Below the pieces are notes generated by a model. That model did not search any database, was not told the origin of the DNA, and saw only the letters and a list, made by a program, of their open reading frames with translations. A DNA stretch of 36,284 nt, from assembly GCA_030537735.1 (NCBI GenBank), contig JAUNVG010000020.1, positions 1-36,284 of the forward strand, read 5' to 3'. A program made the translations under genes and the position numbers. This DNA is from Actinomycetaceae bacterium (GTDB lineage Bacteria > Actinomycetota > Actinomycetes > Actinomycetales > Actinomycetaceae). This document shows, in pieces, positions 26,569-35,160 of the stretch (positions within the stretch are counted from its first letter, which is position 1; every line of letters starts with the position of its first letter).

Positions 26569-29500
26569 ATGAGTAAGCAAGCCGGGGTACCAGGAACCGT
26601 GAGTGAAGCGGGGGAGACCTTCCCTAGCCTGTATCGGGCGAATCCGGATCGGAATGTGCCCGACGACGAACTCATGGTGGAACTTGCCTGGAAGTTACGA
26701 GGACGGGTGCGCGGGGAACTTGACTTCACCGCCCTCGCGCGGGGGATCTATTCCACTGATGCCGGTAACTATCGGGTGGTGCCGCAGGCGGTGTTCGCTC
26801 CGGTAGATAAAAATGACGCCCTGGTGGCGCTTGGTGCGTGTCGGGAACTTGGTATTCCCGTTACCGCGCGAGGAGCCGGTACTTCCTGCGGCGGTAACGC
26901 CATTGGGTCGGGGCTGGTGATGGATTTCCAGCGGCACATGAACCGCGTAGTCTCGATTGATCCGCACACTCAGACCGCGGTGGTGGAGCCAGGCTGCATT
27001 GAGGCGACGTTGCAGGCGGCAGCTGCCGAATACGACTTGCGTTTCGGGCCTGACCCTTCCACGCAGAACCGCTGCACCATTGGTGGGATGGTAGGTAATA
27101 ACGCTTGTGGTCCGCACGCCCTGGCGTGGGGTAAGACCGCTGATAACGTACTGGCCTTGGAAGTGGTCGACGGAGTGGGGCGCCACTACCTGGCGACCGC
27201 CACTGGCGCGCAACCGGTGGGGCCGGAACCACAGACAACTACCGGTGCGCAGCCGGTGGGGCCGGAACCGCAAACCGCCACCAGCGCGCAGGAACCGCAA
27301 ACCGCCACCGGCACGCAGGAACCGCAGACAACTACCGGCCAGTCCCAAAGCGGTAGCGTGAGCGCCGAAGACGGCTCCGCCCCACTAGCGCAGCTGACTG
27401 CCCTGGTAGATGCCAACTTAGAGGCGATCCGCACCCAGATGGGCCGGTTCTCCCGCCAAGTATCGGGCTACTCCCTGGAGTACATGCTGCCGGAAAACCA
27501 CCGCAACTTCGCGTCTTTCCTGGTTGGAACGGAAGGTACTTTAACCACCACCTTAGAAATCACCGTGCGCCTGGTGCCTATCCCTACCGCCCCGGTGCTG
27601 GTAGCGATCGGATACCCCGACATGGTGGCTGCCGGCTACGACGTTCCCGCCCTGCTGCCGCACCACCCGCTGGCGGTGGAGGGAATGGACTCACGCCTGG
27701 TGGACGTGGTGCGCGCTCACCACGGTCCAGGCGCAGTACCTGAACTGCCCGCCGGGCAAGGGTGGCTGATGTGCGAAATCGGTGGGAGCGACCTCGACGA
27801 CGCCATGGAACGAGCCCGCGCCATGGCGGCAGATGCTAACTCTAAATCCATTGCCATCTACCCGCCCGGGGAAGACGCCGCCCGCCTGTGGCGTATCCGC
27901 GCCGACGGAGCCGGCCTGGGGGGTCGCACTCCCGTCCAACTAGATGAGGACGGAAACGAAGTCGGCGGCAACGAGCAAGCCTGGCCCGGGTGGGAAGACG
28001 CCGCCGTTCCCCCGCAAAACCTGGGGGACTACCTACGGGACTTCAGTGCCCTCATGGTAGAGCACGGCATCGACGGGCTCCTCTACGGGCATTTTGGTGA
28101 CGGCTGCGTACACGTGCGTCTGGACATGCCGCTCGGGTCAGCTGCGGGAGTGGGCAAATCCAAAGAGTTCCTGGTGGCTTCGGCGAAACTCCTCGGTAAG
28201 TACGGTGGCTCCATGTCCGGCGAACACGGCGATGGACGGTCGCGTTCAGAACTGTTGCAATACATGTATTCCACCCAGATACTGCAACTGTTCGCCGAAG
28301 TGAAAGCCATTTTCGACCCTGAAAACCTGATGAACCCAGGGGTATTGACCAAACCCGCACCGCGCCGCGGGCAACCAGACGAGGAAGGCTGGGGGTTCGC
28401 CCCCGACCCCTTGGAAGCGAACCTGCGTCGCCCAGCTGCCCGTGCCGTCCTCGCCGAAGAGGGATTCCAGTTCACCGAAGATCACGGGGATTTCACCACC
28501 GCGGTACACCGCTGCACCGGGGTGTCGAAGTGCCGCGCCGACCTGTCGAGCGCGGGCGGGTTCATGTGCCCGTCATTCCAAGCCACGGGGGAGGAAGTGG
28601 ATTCCACTCGCGGGCGGGCGCGAATTTTAGAAGAACTCACCAACGGTGGTTTGATCTCCAGCTGGGACGACCCGCGGGTGGCCCGCGCCTTGGACCTGTG
28701 TTTAGCGTGCAAGGCGTGTGCGGCGGACTGCCCGGCGGGTATCGACATGGCGAAGTACCGTTCGGAGTCCTTTTACCGGCGCTACCGAGGACGGATGCGT
28801 CCGTTGTCGCACTACCTACTGGGGTGGTTGCCGCGTTGGACGAACATCAGTGCCTCCATTCCGGGAGCGGCGGCGGTCGCGAACCAGGTGATGCGCGTAG
28901 GCCCGATTCGTAAACTCGCGTTCAAGGTGGCGGGGATTGATTCGCGTCGCCAGATGCCGGCGCTGCAAGGCCACCGTTTCACCTCGCGAGCGGCGCGCCG
29001 CGGCCTACTGAAACGCGCCCCGCAGGTGACACAGCTTCACCTGGGGTCGGAGCAGTCGCATAACCACCCGCAGTACGTGGTGGTGTTCACCGATTCGTTC
29101 TCTAACACTTTGAACGACCAGGGGGTTTTCGACCTGGTGCAGGTGCTTGTCGCCGCCGGATACACTCCGCTGCTTCCGCCCGAGGACGTGTGCTGCGGCC
29201 TGACGTGGATAACCACCGGGCAGCTTCCGGCGGCCCGTAAACGCCTCACGCACCTGGTGGAGGTACTCGGTCCGTTCGCGGCCGCGGGGATCCCGATCGT
29301 GGGGGTGGAGCCATCTTGTACCGCGGTGTTGCGCGATGACTTGAAAGACTTGGGGGTTAAGCACCCGCAGGTGGAAGCGGTGGTTTCAGCCACCATGACG
29401 CTGGCGGAGCTGCTGACGGCTGAGGCTCCGCGGGGGCCGCGCGGGCGTGAGTGGCTGCCTAACTTGGATGGGGTGGAAGTGGTGGCGCAACCACACTGCC

Positions 29501-29811
29501 ACCACTACTCGGTGATGGGGTGGAGCGCGGACCGCAAGCTGTTGCAAGAGGCAGGGGCAACCGTAACCGAACTGTCGGGTTGTTGCGGTTTAGCCGGTAA
29601 CTTCGGTATGGAAAAAGGCCATTACGACACGTCTGTGGCGGTGGCTGAACGTTCCCTTCTACCGGCTTTGGAACGCCACCCTCACGCGGTTTACTTGGCA
29701 GATGGTTTTTCTTGCCGCACCCAGGCCCAGCAGTTAGCGGGCCGTGACGGCGTGCATTTGGCGACTTTACTACGCCAGGTACCCGCGGGCGCCTGTAGCG
29801 TGCAACAATAG
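26569..29811 (+). CDS. FAD-linked oxidase/Fe-S dehydrogenase (YdiJ/GlcD-GlcF fusion-like)
   Basis: A 1080-residue cytoplasmic or membrane-associated flavoprotein that should oxidise a D-2-hydroxy acid such as D-lactate or D-2-hydroxyglutarate. Domains in order: FAD_binding_4 (ARGAGTSCGGNAIG near 105; IGGMVGNNACGPHA near 170), the FAD-oxidase C-terminal domain with GHFGDGCVHVR near 510 and GEHGDGRSR, two ferredoxin-type 4Fe-4S motifs (CTGVSKC...MCPS and CLACKACAADCPAG near 710), and two CCG domains (EDVCCGLTW and GCCGLAGNFG). This is the layout of YdiJ-like single-chain enzymes. A Gln/Pro/Thr repeat insert of about 50 residues sits in the FAD domain. No ribosome binding site is visible before the ATG, which could mean a leaderless message. 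Confidence 0.9.
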   Translation: MSKQAGVPGTVSEAGETFPSLYRANPDRNVPDDELMVELAWKLRGRVRGELDFTALARGIYSTDAGNYRVVPQAVFAPVDKNDALVALGACRELGIPVTARGAGTSCGGNAIGSGLVMDFQRHMNRVVSIDPHTQTAVVEPGCIEATLQAAAAEYDLRFGPDPSTQNRCTIGGMVGNNACGPHALAWGKTADNVLALEVVDGVGRHYLATATGAQPVGPEPQTTTGAQPVGPEPQTATSAQEPQTATGTQEPQTTTGQSQSGSVSAEDGSAPLAQLTALVDANLEAIRTQMGRFSRQVSGYSLEYMLPENHRNFASFLVGTEGTLTTTLEITVRLVPIPTAPVLVAIGYPDMVAAGYDVPALLPHHPLAVEGMDSRLVDVVRAHHGPGAVPELPAGQGWLMCEIGGSDLDDAMERARAMAADANSKSIAIYPPGEDAARLWRIRADGAGLGGRTPVQLDEDGNEVGGNEQAWPGWEDAAVPPQNLGDYLRDFSALMVEHGIDGLLYGHFGDGCVHVRLDMPLGSAAGVGKSKEFLVASAKLLGKYGGSMSGEHGDGRSRSELLQYMYSTQILQLFAEVKAIFDPENLMNPGVLTKPAPRRGQPDEEGWGFAPDPLEANLRRPAARAVLAEEGFQFTEDHGDFTTAVHRCTGVSKCRADLSSAGGFMCPSFQATGEEVDSTRGRARILEELTNGGLISSWDDPRVARALDLCLACKACAADCPAGIDMAKYRSESFYRRYRGRMRPLSHYLLGWLPRWTNISASIPGAAAVANQVMRVGPIRKLAFKVAGIDSRRQMPALQGHRFTSRAARRGLLKRAPQVTQLHLGSEQSHNHPQYVVVFTDSFSNTLNDQGVFDLVQVLVAAGYTPLLPPEDVCCGLTWITTGQLPAARKRLTHLVEVLGPFAAAGIPIVGVEPSCTAVLRDDLKDLGVKHPQVEAVVSATMTLAELLTAEAPRGPRGREWLPNLDGVEVVAQPHCHHYSVMGWSADRKLLQEAGATVTELSGCCGLAGNFGMEKGHYDTSVAVAERSLLPALERHPHAVYLADGFSCRTQAQQLAGRDGVHLATLLRQVPAGACSVQQ
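27205..27336 (+). repeat. Coding tandem repeats inserted in the FAD domain
   Basis: Two 39-base units (27205-27243, 27244-27282) encoding GAQPVGPEPQTTT or a close variant are followed by two 27-base units (27283-27309, 27310-27336) encoding SAQEPQTAT or a close variant. The shorter unit is the longer one with 12 bases removed. All preserve frame. They lie where homologues usually have a short loop. Confidence 0.88.
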
Positions 29812-29843
29812 AAGTAGTGACGTTTTTGGGGACGGGGATGTAG

Positions 29844-31079
29844 ATGGCACTGTTCGAGTTCGACGAAGGACACCTAATACCTGCGCAGTTTGGACGCAGT
29901 GTGCCCGATGGTCTAACCGGTGACATTTTGGCGAGCGTGCGCAGGCACGTGTTGGAAATCATTGCTCGCCCGTTGTTCCCCATAGACTGGAACGACGATC
30001 CTTCATGCCCGCGACTAACTGCCTTGGACGCTTCCGGCCAGGTGGTTTCCCTGGAGGTATTGGAAGAACTAAATCCCGCCTCCATGATTGATTCTCTTTC
30101 CCGTCTAGCTGACACTGCGGCCCTGGGGTGGAATGACTTGGCTGCGGCGTATCCGGGTGGTATCGATAGTTTCCGCCTTGACTGGTCCCAGTTCCGCGCC
30201 GCTATGCCGCCGTCACCGGCGCCGGGGCCGCGCTTGATCTTGGTGGTTGGGGCCATTAGTGAACAGGTGCGTCCCGCCCTTGATGTGCTGACTTCTTCGG
30301 GGGTGGAGGTACATGAGATTTCGGTGCGAGTACTTTCCAACGGGCGAGTGTTCCTAGATGTTCAAGCCGTTGGCCCGCGCGTCTACGGTCATAACCCGAA
30401 CCTGCTTTTAGGGCAGGGCGGGCATGGCATGCGTGAGCTACCGGCGATGCCGAATCTACAGTCTGAAGTTTCGGCGCGTGAGCCGGAGCCGGAGCGCGAG
30501 CCGGAGCCGGTGCGTGAGCCCGCACCGCATTTCGTGCCGCAGTTCGTTGAAGAGGCGACTTCTGGTCCGGTGCCGGAAGTCTCCGCGCAGTTCGCTGCCG
30601 GGCAGGCCCAATCCATAGACCAAGAGCAGTCGCATTCGGCGGCCCAAGATCCGGCACACGAACCGGTTGTAGAACCGGCCCAGGAACCGGTCGAAGAACC
30701 GGCTCAAGACGCGGCCCAGGAACCGGTCGAAGAACCGCGTGAAGTTGTCCCGCTTTACAAGCAAGACAGCGAAGGGCTGCGAGTGATCGCCATGGTTCTT
30801 GGTAAGGACACCCCGGTGTACTGGCCTAATAAAGGCCTAACTATAAAGGCGACTCTTACCGCCGAGGGACAGATTACCGCCGGGCAGTGGTCCACCGGTG
30901 ACCCCAGCGAAGCCGCTGCGATTATTTCTGGTAGTTCCGGAACTGACGGCTGGCGGGCGTGGCGTTTCGGTGACGCTAATGGACCGTCTTTGGCAGAGGC
31001 ATTAGACGAAATTAATGCGGAAGTGGAAGCTGAATATGCTTCTGCAGGCGCCCCGCAGCGAGGCCGTCGCGGGCGCTAA
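29844..31079 (+). CDS. Actinobacterial protein with C-terminal RAMA-like modified-DNA-reader domain
   Basis: A 411-residue cytoplasmic protein in three parts. Residues 1-190 are a conserved actinobacterial domain starting ALFEFDEGHLIPAQFGR, with ALDASGQVVSLEVLEEL near 60-76; this has the rhythm of a PD-(D/E)xK nuclease strand pair (D62, E71) but I see no matching lysine, so nuclease activity is doubtful. Residues about 200-310 are a Glu/Pro/Gln-rich linker with repeats. Residues about 325-390 (VYWPNKGLTIKATL, GQWSTGDPSEAA, DGWRAWRF) resemble the RAMA domain, proposed to read modified DNA in restriction-type systems. The gene follows the dehydrogenase by 32 bases. No methylase or other restriction gene is nearby. 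The domain calls are from memory of the families. Confidence 0.6.
   Translation: MALFEFDEGHLIPAQFGRSVPDGLTGDILASVRRHVLEIIARPLFPIDWNDDPSCPRLTALDASGQVVSLEVLEELNPASMIDSLSRLADTAALGWNDLAAAYPGGIDSFRLDWSQFRAAMPPSPAPGPRLILVVGAISEQVRPALDVLTSSGVEVHEISVRVLSNGRVFLDVQAVGPRVYGHNPNLLLGQGGHGMRELPAMPNLQSEVSAREPEPEREPEPVREPAPHFVPQFVEEATSGPVPEVSAQFAAGQAQSIDQEQSHSAAQDPAHEPVVEPAQEPVEEPAQDAAQEPVEEPREVVPLYKQDSEGLRVIAMVLGKDTPVYWPNKGLTIKATLTAEGQITAGQWSTGDPSEAAAIISGSSGTDGWRAWRFGDANGPSLAEALDEINAEVEAEYASAGAPQRGRRGR
30677..30737 (+). repeat. Short direct repeat in the Glu/Pro linker
   Basis: A 25-base string beginning GGCCCAGGAACCGG occurs at 30677-30701 and again at 30713-30737, 36 bases apart, within a run of EPV, EPA and related codons. 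The preceding segment (30480-30520) has similar GAGCCGGAGCC repeats. The linker is probably disordered and variable in length. Confidence 0.8.
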
Positions 31080-31097
31080 TCGCTCCGGCGCGAACGC

Positions 31098-31175
31098 CGC
31101 CACCAGCGAACCGCGCGGGCATGAACCTCCCGGCACGAATCCGCCAACAGCTAACCACGCCACCAGCTAACCGCG
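31098..31175. repeat. 18-bp direct repeat in the convergent gap
   Basis: CGCCACCAGCGAACCGCG at 31098-31115 recurs with one change at 31158-31175. The right copy begins a CCGCG-ccttaa-CGCGG hairpin (31171-31186) that includes the stop codon of the leftward hydrolase. The 98-base gap between the two convergent genes holds nothing else. Confidence 0.6.
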
Positions 31176-31177
31176 CC

Positions 31178-32344
31178 TTAACGCGGGGCGAGCTGCACGT
31201 CCTCGGGGGAAGGCAGCCGGCGAGCATCTTCACGCGCCAGTTCCATCCCCGCGGGGAAGTCCACGCAGGTCGCCAGCCAACGTAAGGTAGCGGACCATAG
31301 TTGCCGCCGCACCGGGGGGATCGAAAGCGCTAAGTCATGCACTCCGGGTAGGCGCTCCACCCACACGCGCGAACCCAGGCGGGCAGCGCGTTCAGCGACC
31401 ACGTCGGCATCCAGCACCGTGTCGGAAGCACGCACCGTGTCGTCCCATACTTTTCCGGTGAAAGTCTTAGTGGAAGCCGCCGTGAAGACGGGGGCTGTAA
31501 TGTTCAGCCCCTCGGCCACTTGCAGGTGCCCGGCGGTGACCGCGGCCAGCCAGCCAGCTAACGTTACTCGCCCGGTGTTCTTCCACACCGGGTTGATTTC
31601 CCACCCGGCTAGTGAGGGGTCGGTGGCGAATTCTTGCCATTCTTCCGGTAAGGGGCCTTCCTCTTGGCGCCAGCCGGACAGGGAAGTGGAATAAAAGTCA
31701 TTCCCACCGGTGGGCAGGACGCGACGCGGTTCGCGCCCGCCGATGAGTTCGACCACTTGCTGGGTGGGGTAGCGCATGAGGGAGGAAGTTTGCAGCTCCA
31801 ACCACGGGGAGTTCAACCACAGCCCGGCTAACTGGTCGCGGTGGCGGTGCGCCCACAGCGCCGCCGTCAACCCGCCGGTGGAGTGCGCCATCAGCACCAG
31901 GGGCAGGTCGGTGCCCATTATCGCCAGGGCTTCTTCGATGTCTTCGTCGTAAGTTTTAAGATCCGTAACCCACCCGAAGGTTTGGTTCGCTCGCCACGAC
32001 CGCCCGTATTTGCGTAGATCCAGGGCGAAGAACTCCCCGCCAGCTAAAGCGATTTGCCGCGCCATCTCCCGATGGAAGAAGTAGTCATTCCATCCGTGGA
32101 TGTACAGGGCACGAAACCTCGGCCGGCTGGGGGTACCAGCCAACAGGTGCGGGTCGTCTTGCGCCACGTGACGTACCAAGGTGGCCACGACCTCGCCTTC
32201 TTCGTCGGGAAGTAGCTGCATGAGGCGGGCTTGGAAACCGGTGCCGAGGACGTCCGGGGACCACCGACCCACCCGCGGGATCGGGGTGTCGCCGAATCCG
32301 GTCAGCGGGTCAGCAGCGGGAAGTAGATGGTCAGTGTCGCTCAT
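31178..32344 (-). CDS. Alpha/beta hydrolase (serine aminopeptidase S33/lysophospholipase-like)
   Basis: A 388-residue cytoplasmic hydrolase. The oxyanion region YIHGWNDYFFH starts near residue 81, the nucleophile elbow AHSTGG places the serine at about residue 155, and a C-terminal His in LPGVHDLALSI fits the triad. The HGWNDYFFH string is characteristic of a hydrolase_4 (S33) subgroup often annotated as lysophospholipase; the true substrate is unknown. The gene starts only 12 bases after metX ends, so it is the third gene of the metY-metX operon; a role in methionine metabolism is not evident. The start ATG at 32344 lacks a ribosome binding site, suggesting translation coupled to metX. Confidence 0.85.
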   Translation of the reverse strand: MSDTDHLLPAADPLTGFGDTPIPRVGRWSPDVLGTGFQARLMQLLPDEEGEVVATLVRHVAQDDPHLLAGTPSRPRFRALYIHGWNDYFFHREMARQIALAGGEFFALDLRKYGRSWRANQTFGWVTDLKTYDEDIEEALAIMGTDLPLVLMAHSTGGLTAALWAHRHRDQLAGLWLNSPWLELQTSSLMRYPTQQVVELIGGREPRRVLPTGGNDFYSTSLSGWRQEEGPLPEEWQEFATDPSLAGWEINPVWKNTGRVTLAGWLAAVTAGHLQVAEGLNITAPVFTAASTKTFTGKVWDDTVRASDTVLDADVVAERAARLGSRVWVERLPGVHDLALSIPPVRRQLWSATLRWLATCVDFPAGMELAREDARRLPSPEDVQLAPR

Positions 32345-32356
32345 ATATTGAGGATA

Positions 32357-33508
32357 CTAAAACGCGTTCGATGCTTTACAGCTGTAGCAGTGCGTTCCTG
32401 CTAGCAGGTTGAGGAAGTCGGTCAGGATAGCTTCTAACTGGGCAGCTTCAATGAGGAACCCGTCGTGGCCGTAGAGGGATTCGACTTCGCGGTAGAACCC
32501 CAGGGGAATGGTGGTGGCCAGGTCCTGGGCATCGGAGGCGGGGAACAGGCGGTCACTGTCCACGCCCACCACCAGGGTGGGGCACAGGATCTGACTCAAC
32601 GCGGTTTCCACTCCGCCGCGGGCGCGCCCCACGTCGTGGGTGAGCATGGTTTGGCTCAGCCGGTAGTAGCTGGCGGCGTCGAACCGGTTAGTGAGTTTGT
32701 CTCCGTGGTAGTCCAAGTAGGACTGCACCGCTAGACGCCCTCCGCGCAGTGGGTCTTCGTTGCCTTGCGGGGAGGCAGCGAAGCGGGCTTGTAGTTCGCG
32801 GTCGGTGCGGTAGGTGGTGTGGGCGATTTGCCTTGCTAACGCCAGTCCCGCGGTGGGGGCGCAACCAGATTCCAGGTAGTTGCCTCCTTGCCAGTTCGGG
32901 TCCAGTTCGATGGCTTGCAGTTGGGTGTGGATCCAAGCTGCCTGATCAGCGGTTACCGCCGCGCCGGAGGCTATGACCGCTAAGGCTCCTACTCGAGCGG
33001 GGTCTTCGAGCGCCCATTCGAGGGCGCGTTGACCTCCCATGGAGGCCCCGAGCACGAGTGCAAACCGGTCGATTTCAAGGTGCTTGGCAAGGCTGATCTC
33101 GGCGCGCACCTGGTCGCGGGTGGTTAGCTGGGGGAAGCGTCCGCCCCAGGGCTTGCCAGCCGGATGCGGGGAAGTGGGGCCGGTTGATCCGGAGCAGCCC
33201 CCGAGGACGTTGGGTGCCAACACGAAGAAACGGTCGGTGTCGATGGCTTTGCCCGGCCCGACGAGGGCGTCGAACCATCCGGGGGTGATCTGCCCGGGAG
33301 CGGTGGGCCCGGCCACGTGCGCGTCTCCGGTGAGGGCATGCAAGACTAAGATCGCGTTCGACCCGGTTTCATTCAAAGTGCCGTAGGTTTCGTACGCCAA
33401 GGTCACCTGCGGCAGGTGCTGTCCGTTTTCCAACTCCAGCTGCCCCAGGTCAGCAAACCTTCGCCCCGCCGCGGGATAATCCTCACTCCAGTGCGTCTGC
33501 TGAGTCAT
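32357..33508 (-). CDS. metX: Homoserine O-acetyltransferase
   Basis: MetX acetylates L-homoserine with acetyl-CoA, the activating step for methionine synthesis by direct sulfhydrylation. The 383 residues have the alpha/beta-hydrolase triad: Ser156 in LGASMGGQ, Asp in VGVDSDRLFP near 313, and His in LYGHDGFLIE near 345. Family motifs LHALTGDAH and GGCSGSTGP are intact. Acetyl rather than succinyl use is the norm in actinobacteria but cannot be proven here. The ATG overlaps the metY stop (ATGA) and follows GGGAGG, so metY-metX are translationally coupled. The C-terminus carries an unusual short tail with two cysteines. Confidence 0.95.
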   Translation of the reverse strand: MTQQTHWSEDYPAAGRRFADLGQLELENGQHLPQVTLAYETYGTLNETGSNAILVLHALTGDAHVAGPTAPGQITPGWFDALVGPGKAIDTDRFFVLAPNVLGGCSGSTGPTSPHPAGKPWGGRFPQLTTRDQVRAEISLAKHLEIDRFALVLGASMGGQRALEWALEDPARVGALAVIASGAAVTADQAAWIHTQLQAIELDPNWQGGNYLESGCAPTAGLALARQIAHTTYRTDRELQARFAASPQGNEDPLRGGRLAVQSYLDYHGDKLTNRFDAASYYRLSQTMLTHDVGRARGGVETALSQILCPTLVVGVDSDRLFPASDAQDLATTIPLGFYREVESLYGHDGFLIEAAQLEAILTDFLNLLAGTHCYSCKASNAF

Positions 33509-34827
33509 TTTTTACCTCCCACTGCGGCGAGCGCTTGGTCAAGGTCGGCAATGAGGTCGGTGGCGTCTTCAATCCCCACAGACAGCCGAATGGTGCCTTC
33601 TCCGACGCCGGCAGCTACCAGCTGTTCCTTTGACAGCTGGGAGTGGGTGGTGGAGGCGGGGTGAATCGCTAGGGAGCGGGTGTCTCCCAGGTTGGCGACG
33701 AAGGCGAATAGTTTGAGTGCGGCCACGAACTCTCGTCCCGCTTCAACTCCGCCATCGAGGTCGAAGCTAAGTAGCGAGGACGCTCCCCGGGGGGTGTATT
33801 TCTGCGCCAGGTCAGCAAATGGGGAGGTCTCTAACCCGGGGTAGTGCACTTGCGTCACTGCCGGGTGCCCGGCGAGGAACTGGGCGACTTGGTTAGCGTT
33901 TTCAACGTGCCGTTCCATGCGTAGGGACAGGGTTTGGATGCCTTGTTCAATGAGGAAGGCGTTGAAGGGGGAAGGGGAGAACCCGAAGTCGCGCTGGCCC
34001 TGCAGACGGGCTTTGAGGATGAATGATAGGTTCTGCCCGAAGGCACCGTCAGCGCCGAGGTCGCGGGCATACACCAGGCCGTGGTAGGACGGGTCGGGCT
34101 GGTTGAAGTCGGGGAAACGCTCGGGGTGTTTGGAGTAGTCGAAGGTGCCGGCGTCGACGATTACACCGGCCATGGAGTTCCCATGGCCCCCTAGGTATTT
34201 GGTGGCGGAGTGAACCACGATGGAAGCTCCCCATTCGATGGGGCGACACAGGTAGGGGGTGGCGACGGTGTTGTCCACGATCAGTGGCACTCCGACTTCG
34301 TCGGCGGCCTCCGCAACGGTTTCGATGTCGAGGACGTGGCCGGAGGGGTTGGCTATGGTCTCCCCGAAGAATGCCACGGTGGTGTCGTCAGCTAGGTCGA
34401 TCCATTCTTGCCGGTTGCGCGGGTTGGTGACGAAACGCGCTTCGATGCCGAGTTTACGAAATGAGTGGCGTAGCTGGTTGGAGGTGCCGCCGTAGAGGTG
34501 GGGGGAGACGACGATGGAGGCACCGGTGTTTGCCAGAGTGAGGAAAGCCAGTGCTTGGGCGGCGTGTCCGGAGGACGTAAGGAGGGCGCCAACTCCGCCT
34601 TCAAGGTCAGCGAGGCGTGCTTCTAAGGCATTGGACGTGGGGTTGCCCAGACGGGTGTAGATGGGGCCGAGGGAGTCAAGTGAGAATCTGGCGGCCGCTT
34701 CTTCAGCGGAGGGAAATTCGTAGGCGTTAGCCTGGTAAATCGGTAGCGTAGTGGCTCCGGTGACGGGGTCGCTTTGGTGTCCGGCGTGGATCTGTCGGGT
34801 GGAAAATCCCCAGCTTTGGGTAGTCAT
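33505..34827 (-). CDS. metY: O-acetylhomoserine sulfhydrylase
   Basis: MetY is the PLP enzyme that makes homocysteine from O-acetylhomoserine and sulfide. The PLP lysine is K210 in HSATKYLGG, and the phosphate-binding segments YTRLGNPT and SSGHAAQAL are intact. Length (440) is typical of MetY and longer than MetB or MetC. AGGAGC lies seven bases before the ATG. It is the first gene of the leftward operon with metX and an alpha/beta hydrolase, and is preceded by several hundred bases without a gene that contain a structured candidate leader, suggesting control of the operon by methionine, SAM or cysteine. Sulfide assimilated here could in principle receive sulfate released by the sulfatases, after reduction by enzymes not seen. 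Confidence 0.95.
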   Translation of the reverse strand: MTTQSWGFSTRQIHAGHQSDPVTGATTLPIYQANAYEFPSAEEAAARFSLDSLGPIYTRLGNPTSNALEARLADLEGGVGALLTSSGHAAQALAFLTLANTGASIVVSPHLYGGTSNQLRHSFRKLGIEARFVTNPRNRQEWIDLADDTTVAFFGETIANPSGHVLDIETVAEAADEVGVPLIVDNTVATPYLCRPIEWGASIVVHSATKYLGGHGNSMAGVIVDAGTFDYSKHPERFPDFNQPDPSYHGLVYARDLGADGAFGQNLSFILKARLQGQRDFGFSPSPFNAFLIEQGIQTLSLRMERHVENANQVAQFLAGHPAVTQVHYPGLETSPFADLAQKYTPRGASSLLSFDLDGGVEAGREFVAALKLFAFVANLGDTRSLAIHPASTTHSQLSKEQLVAAGVGEGTIRLSVGIEDATDLIADLDQALAAVGGKK

Positions 34828-34920
34828 TTTATTTGCTCCTGCGTTTTACAAGGTTTGGTTTGGACTTCAGGAGCTGAAAGTGGTGGGCGCAGGCGCGGGT
34901 TTTTGCATCCGCGGCGGTTG

Positions 34921-34967
34921 GCGCTGTCTTAGGTTTTGCCGAGCCTACCTTCTTTGCGCTGTCTTAG
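34921..34967. repeat. 12-bp direct repeat in the metY leader
   Basis: GCGCTGTCTTAG occurs at 34921-34932 and 34956-34967, 35 bases apart. The right copy is part of a GCGCT/AGCG mini-hairpin. Two same-phase copies ahead of metY could bind a methionine regulator, but the sequence is not one I recognise. Confidence 0.55.
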
Positions 34968-35008
34968 CGTTTATTCGGGCTGGGCTTTTAATGGGGAGAT
35001 AGAGCGCG

Positions 35009-35101
35009 GTGCCACTCACCTTCAGCAGGTGGGAGTCACTGCACACCAGATGTCGCAAAAGCGGGGCTGGCGGGCAGTCAGTGGCACATTCGTTTACTCA
35101 T
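35009..35101 (-). ncRNA. Candidate structured leader (possible riboswitch or attenuator) of metY
   Basis: On the minus strand GTGCCACT (35087-35080) and AGTGGCAC (35016-35009) form a perfect 8-bp closing stem. Inside are two further arms: ACTGC/GCAGT with CCAG/CTGG (35078-35074, 35070-35067 with 35049-35046, 35042-35038) and the hairpin AGGTG/CACCT read here as 35031-35027 with 35021-35017. This three-way junction lies about 180 bases upstream of metY. It does not match SAM-I, SAM-II or SAM-IV consensus sequences as I remember them. A 7-codon frame, MSKRMCH, at 35101-35078 overlaps the first arm of the closing stem and ends with Met-Cys-His, compatible with a translation-based attenuator. Both readings are inference. 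Confidence 0.35.
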
Positions 35102-35131
35102 GCCTCTTACAGTAGGCGGGTTTGGCGAGGA

Positions 35132-35160
35132 CGTCCACATCCGTCCTACTATGTGGGACG
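35132..35160. other. Hairpin upstream of the metY leader
   Basis: CGTCCACAT at 35132-35140 pairs with ATGTGGGACG at 35151-35160 with one bulged base and a 10-base loop. It may cap the metY leader or act as an operator. On the plus strand CAGGTTTT follows, so terminator use is also possible, but no rightward gene precedes it. Confidence 0.35.

Noticed and set aside
34929..34950. DtxR box upstream of metY
   Set aside because: TTAGGTT is followed by a poorly matching right half; about 12 of 19 consensus positions, and no reason for iron control of metY.
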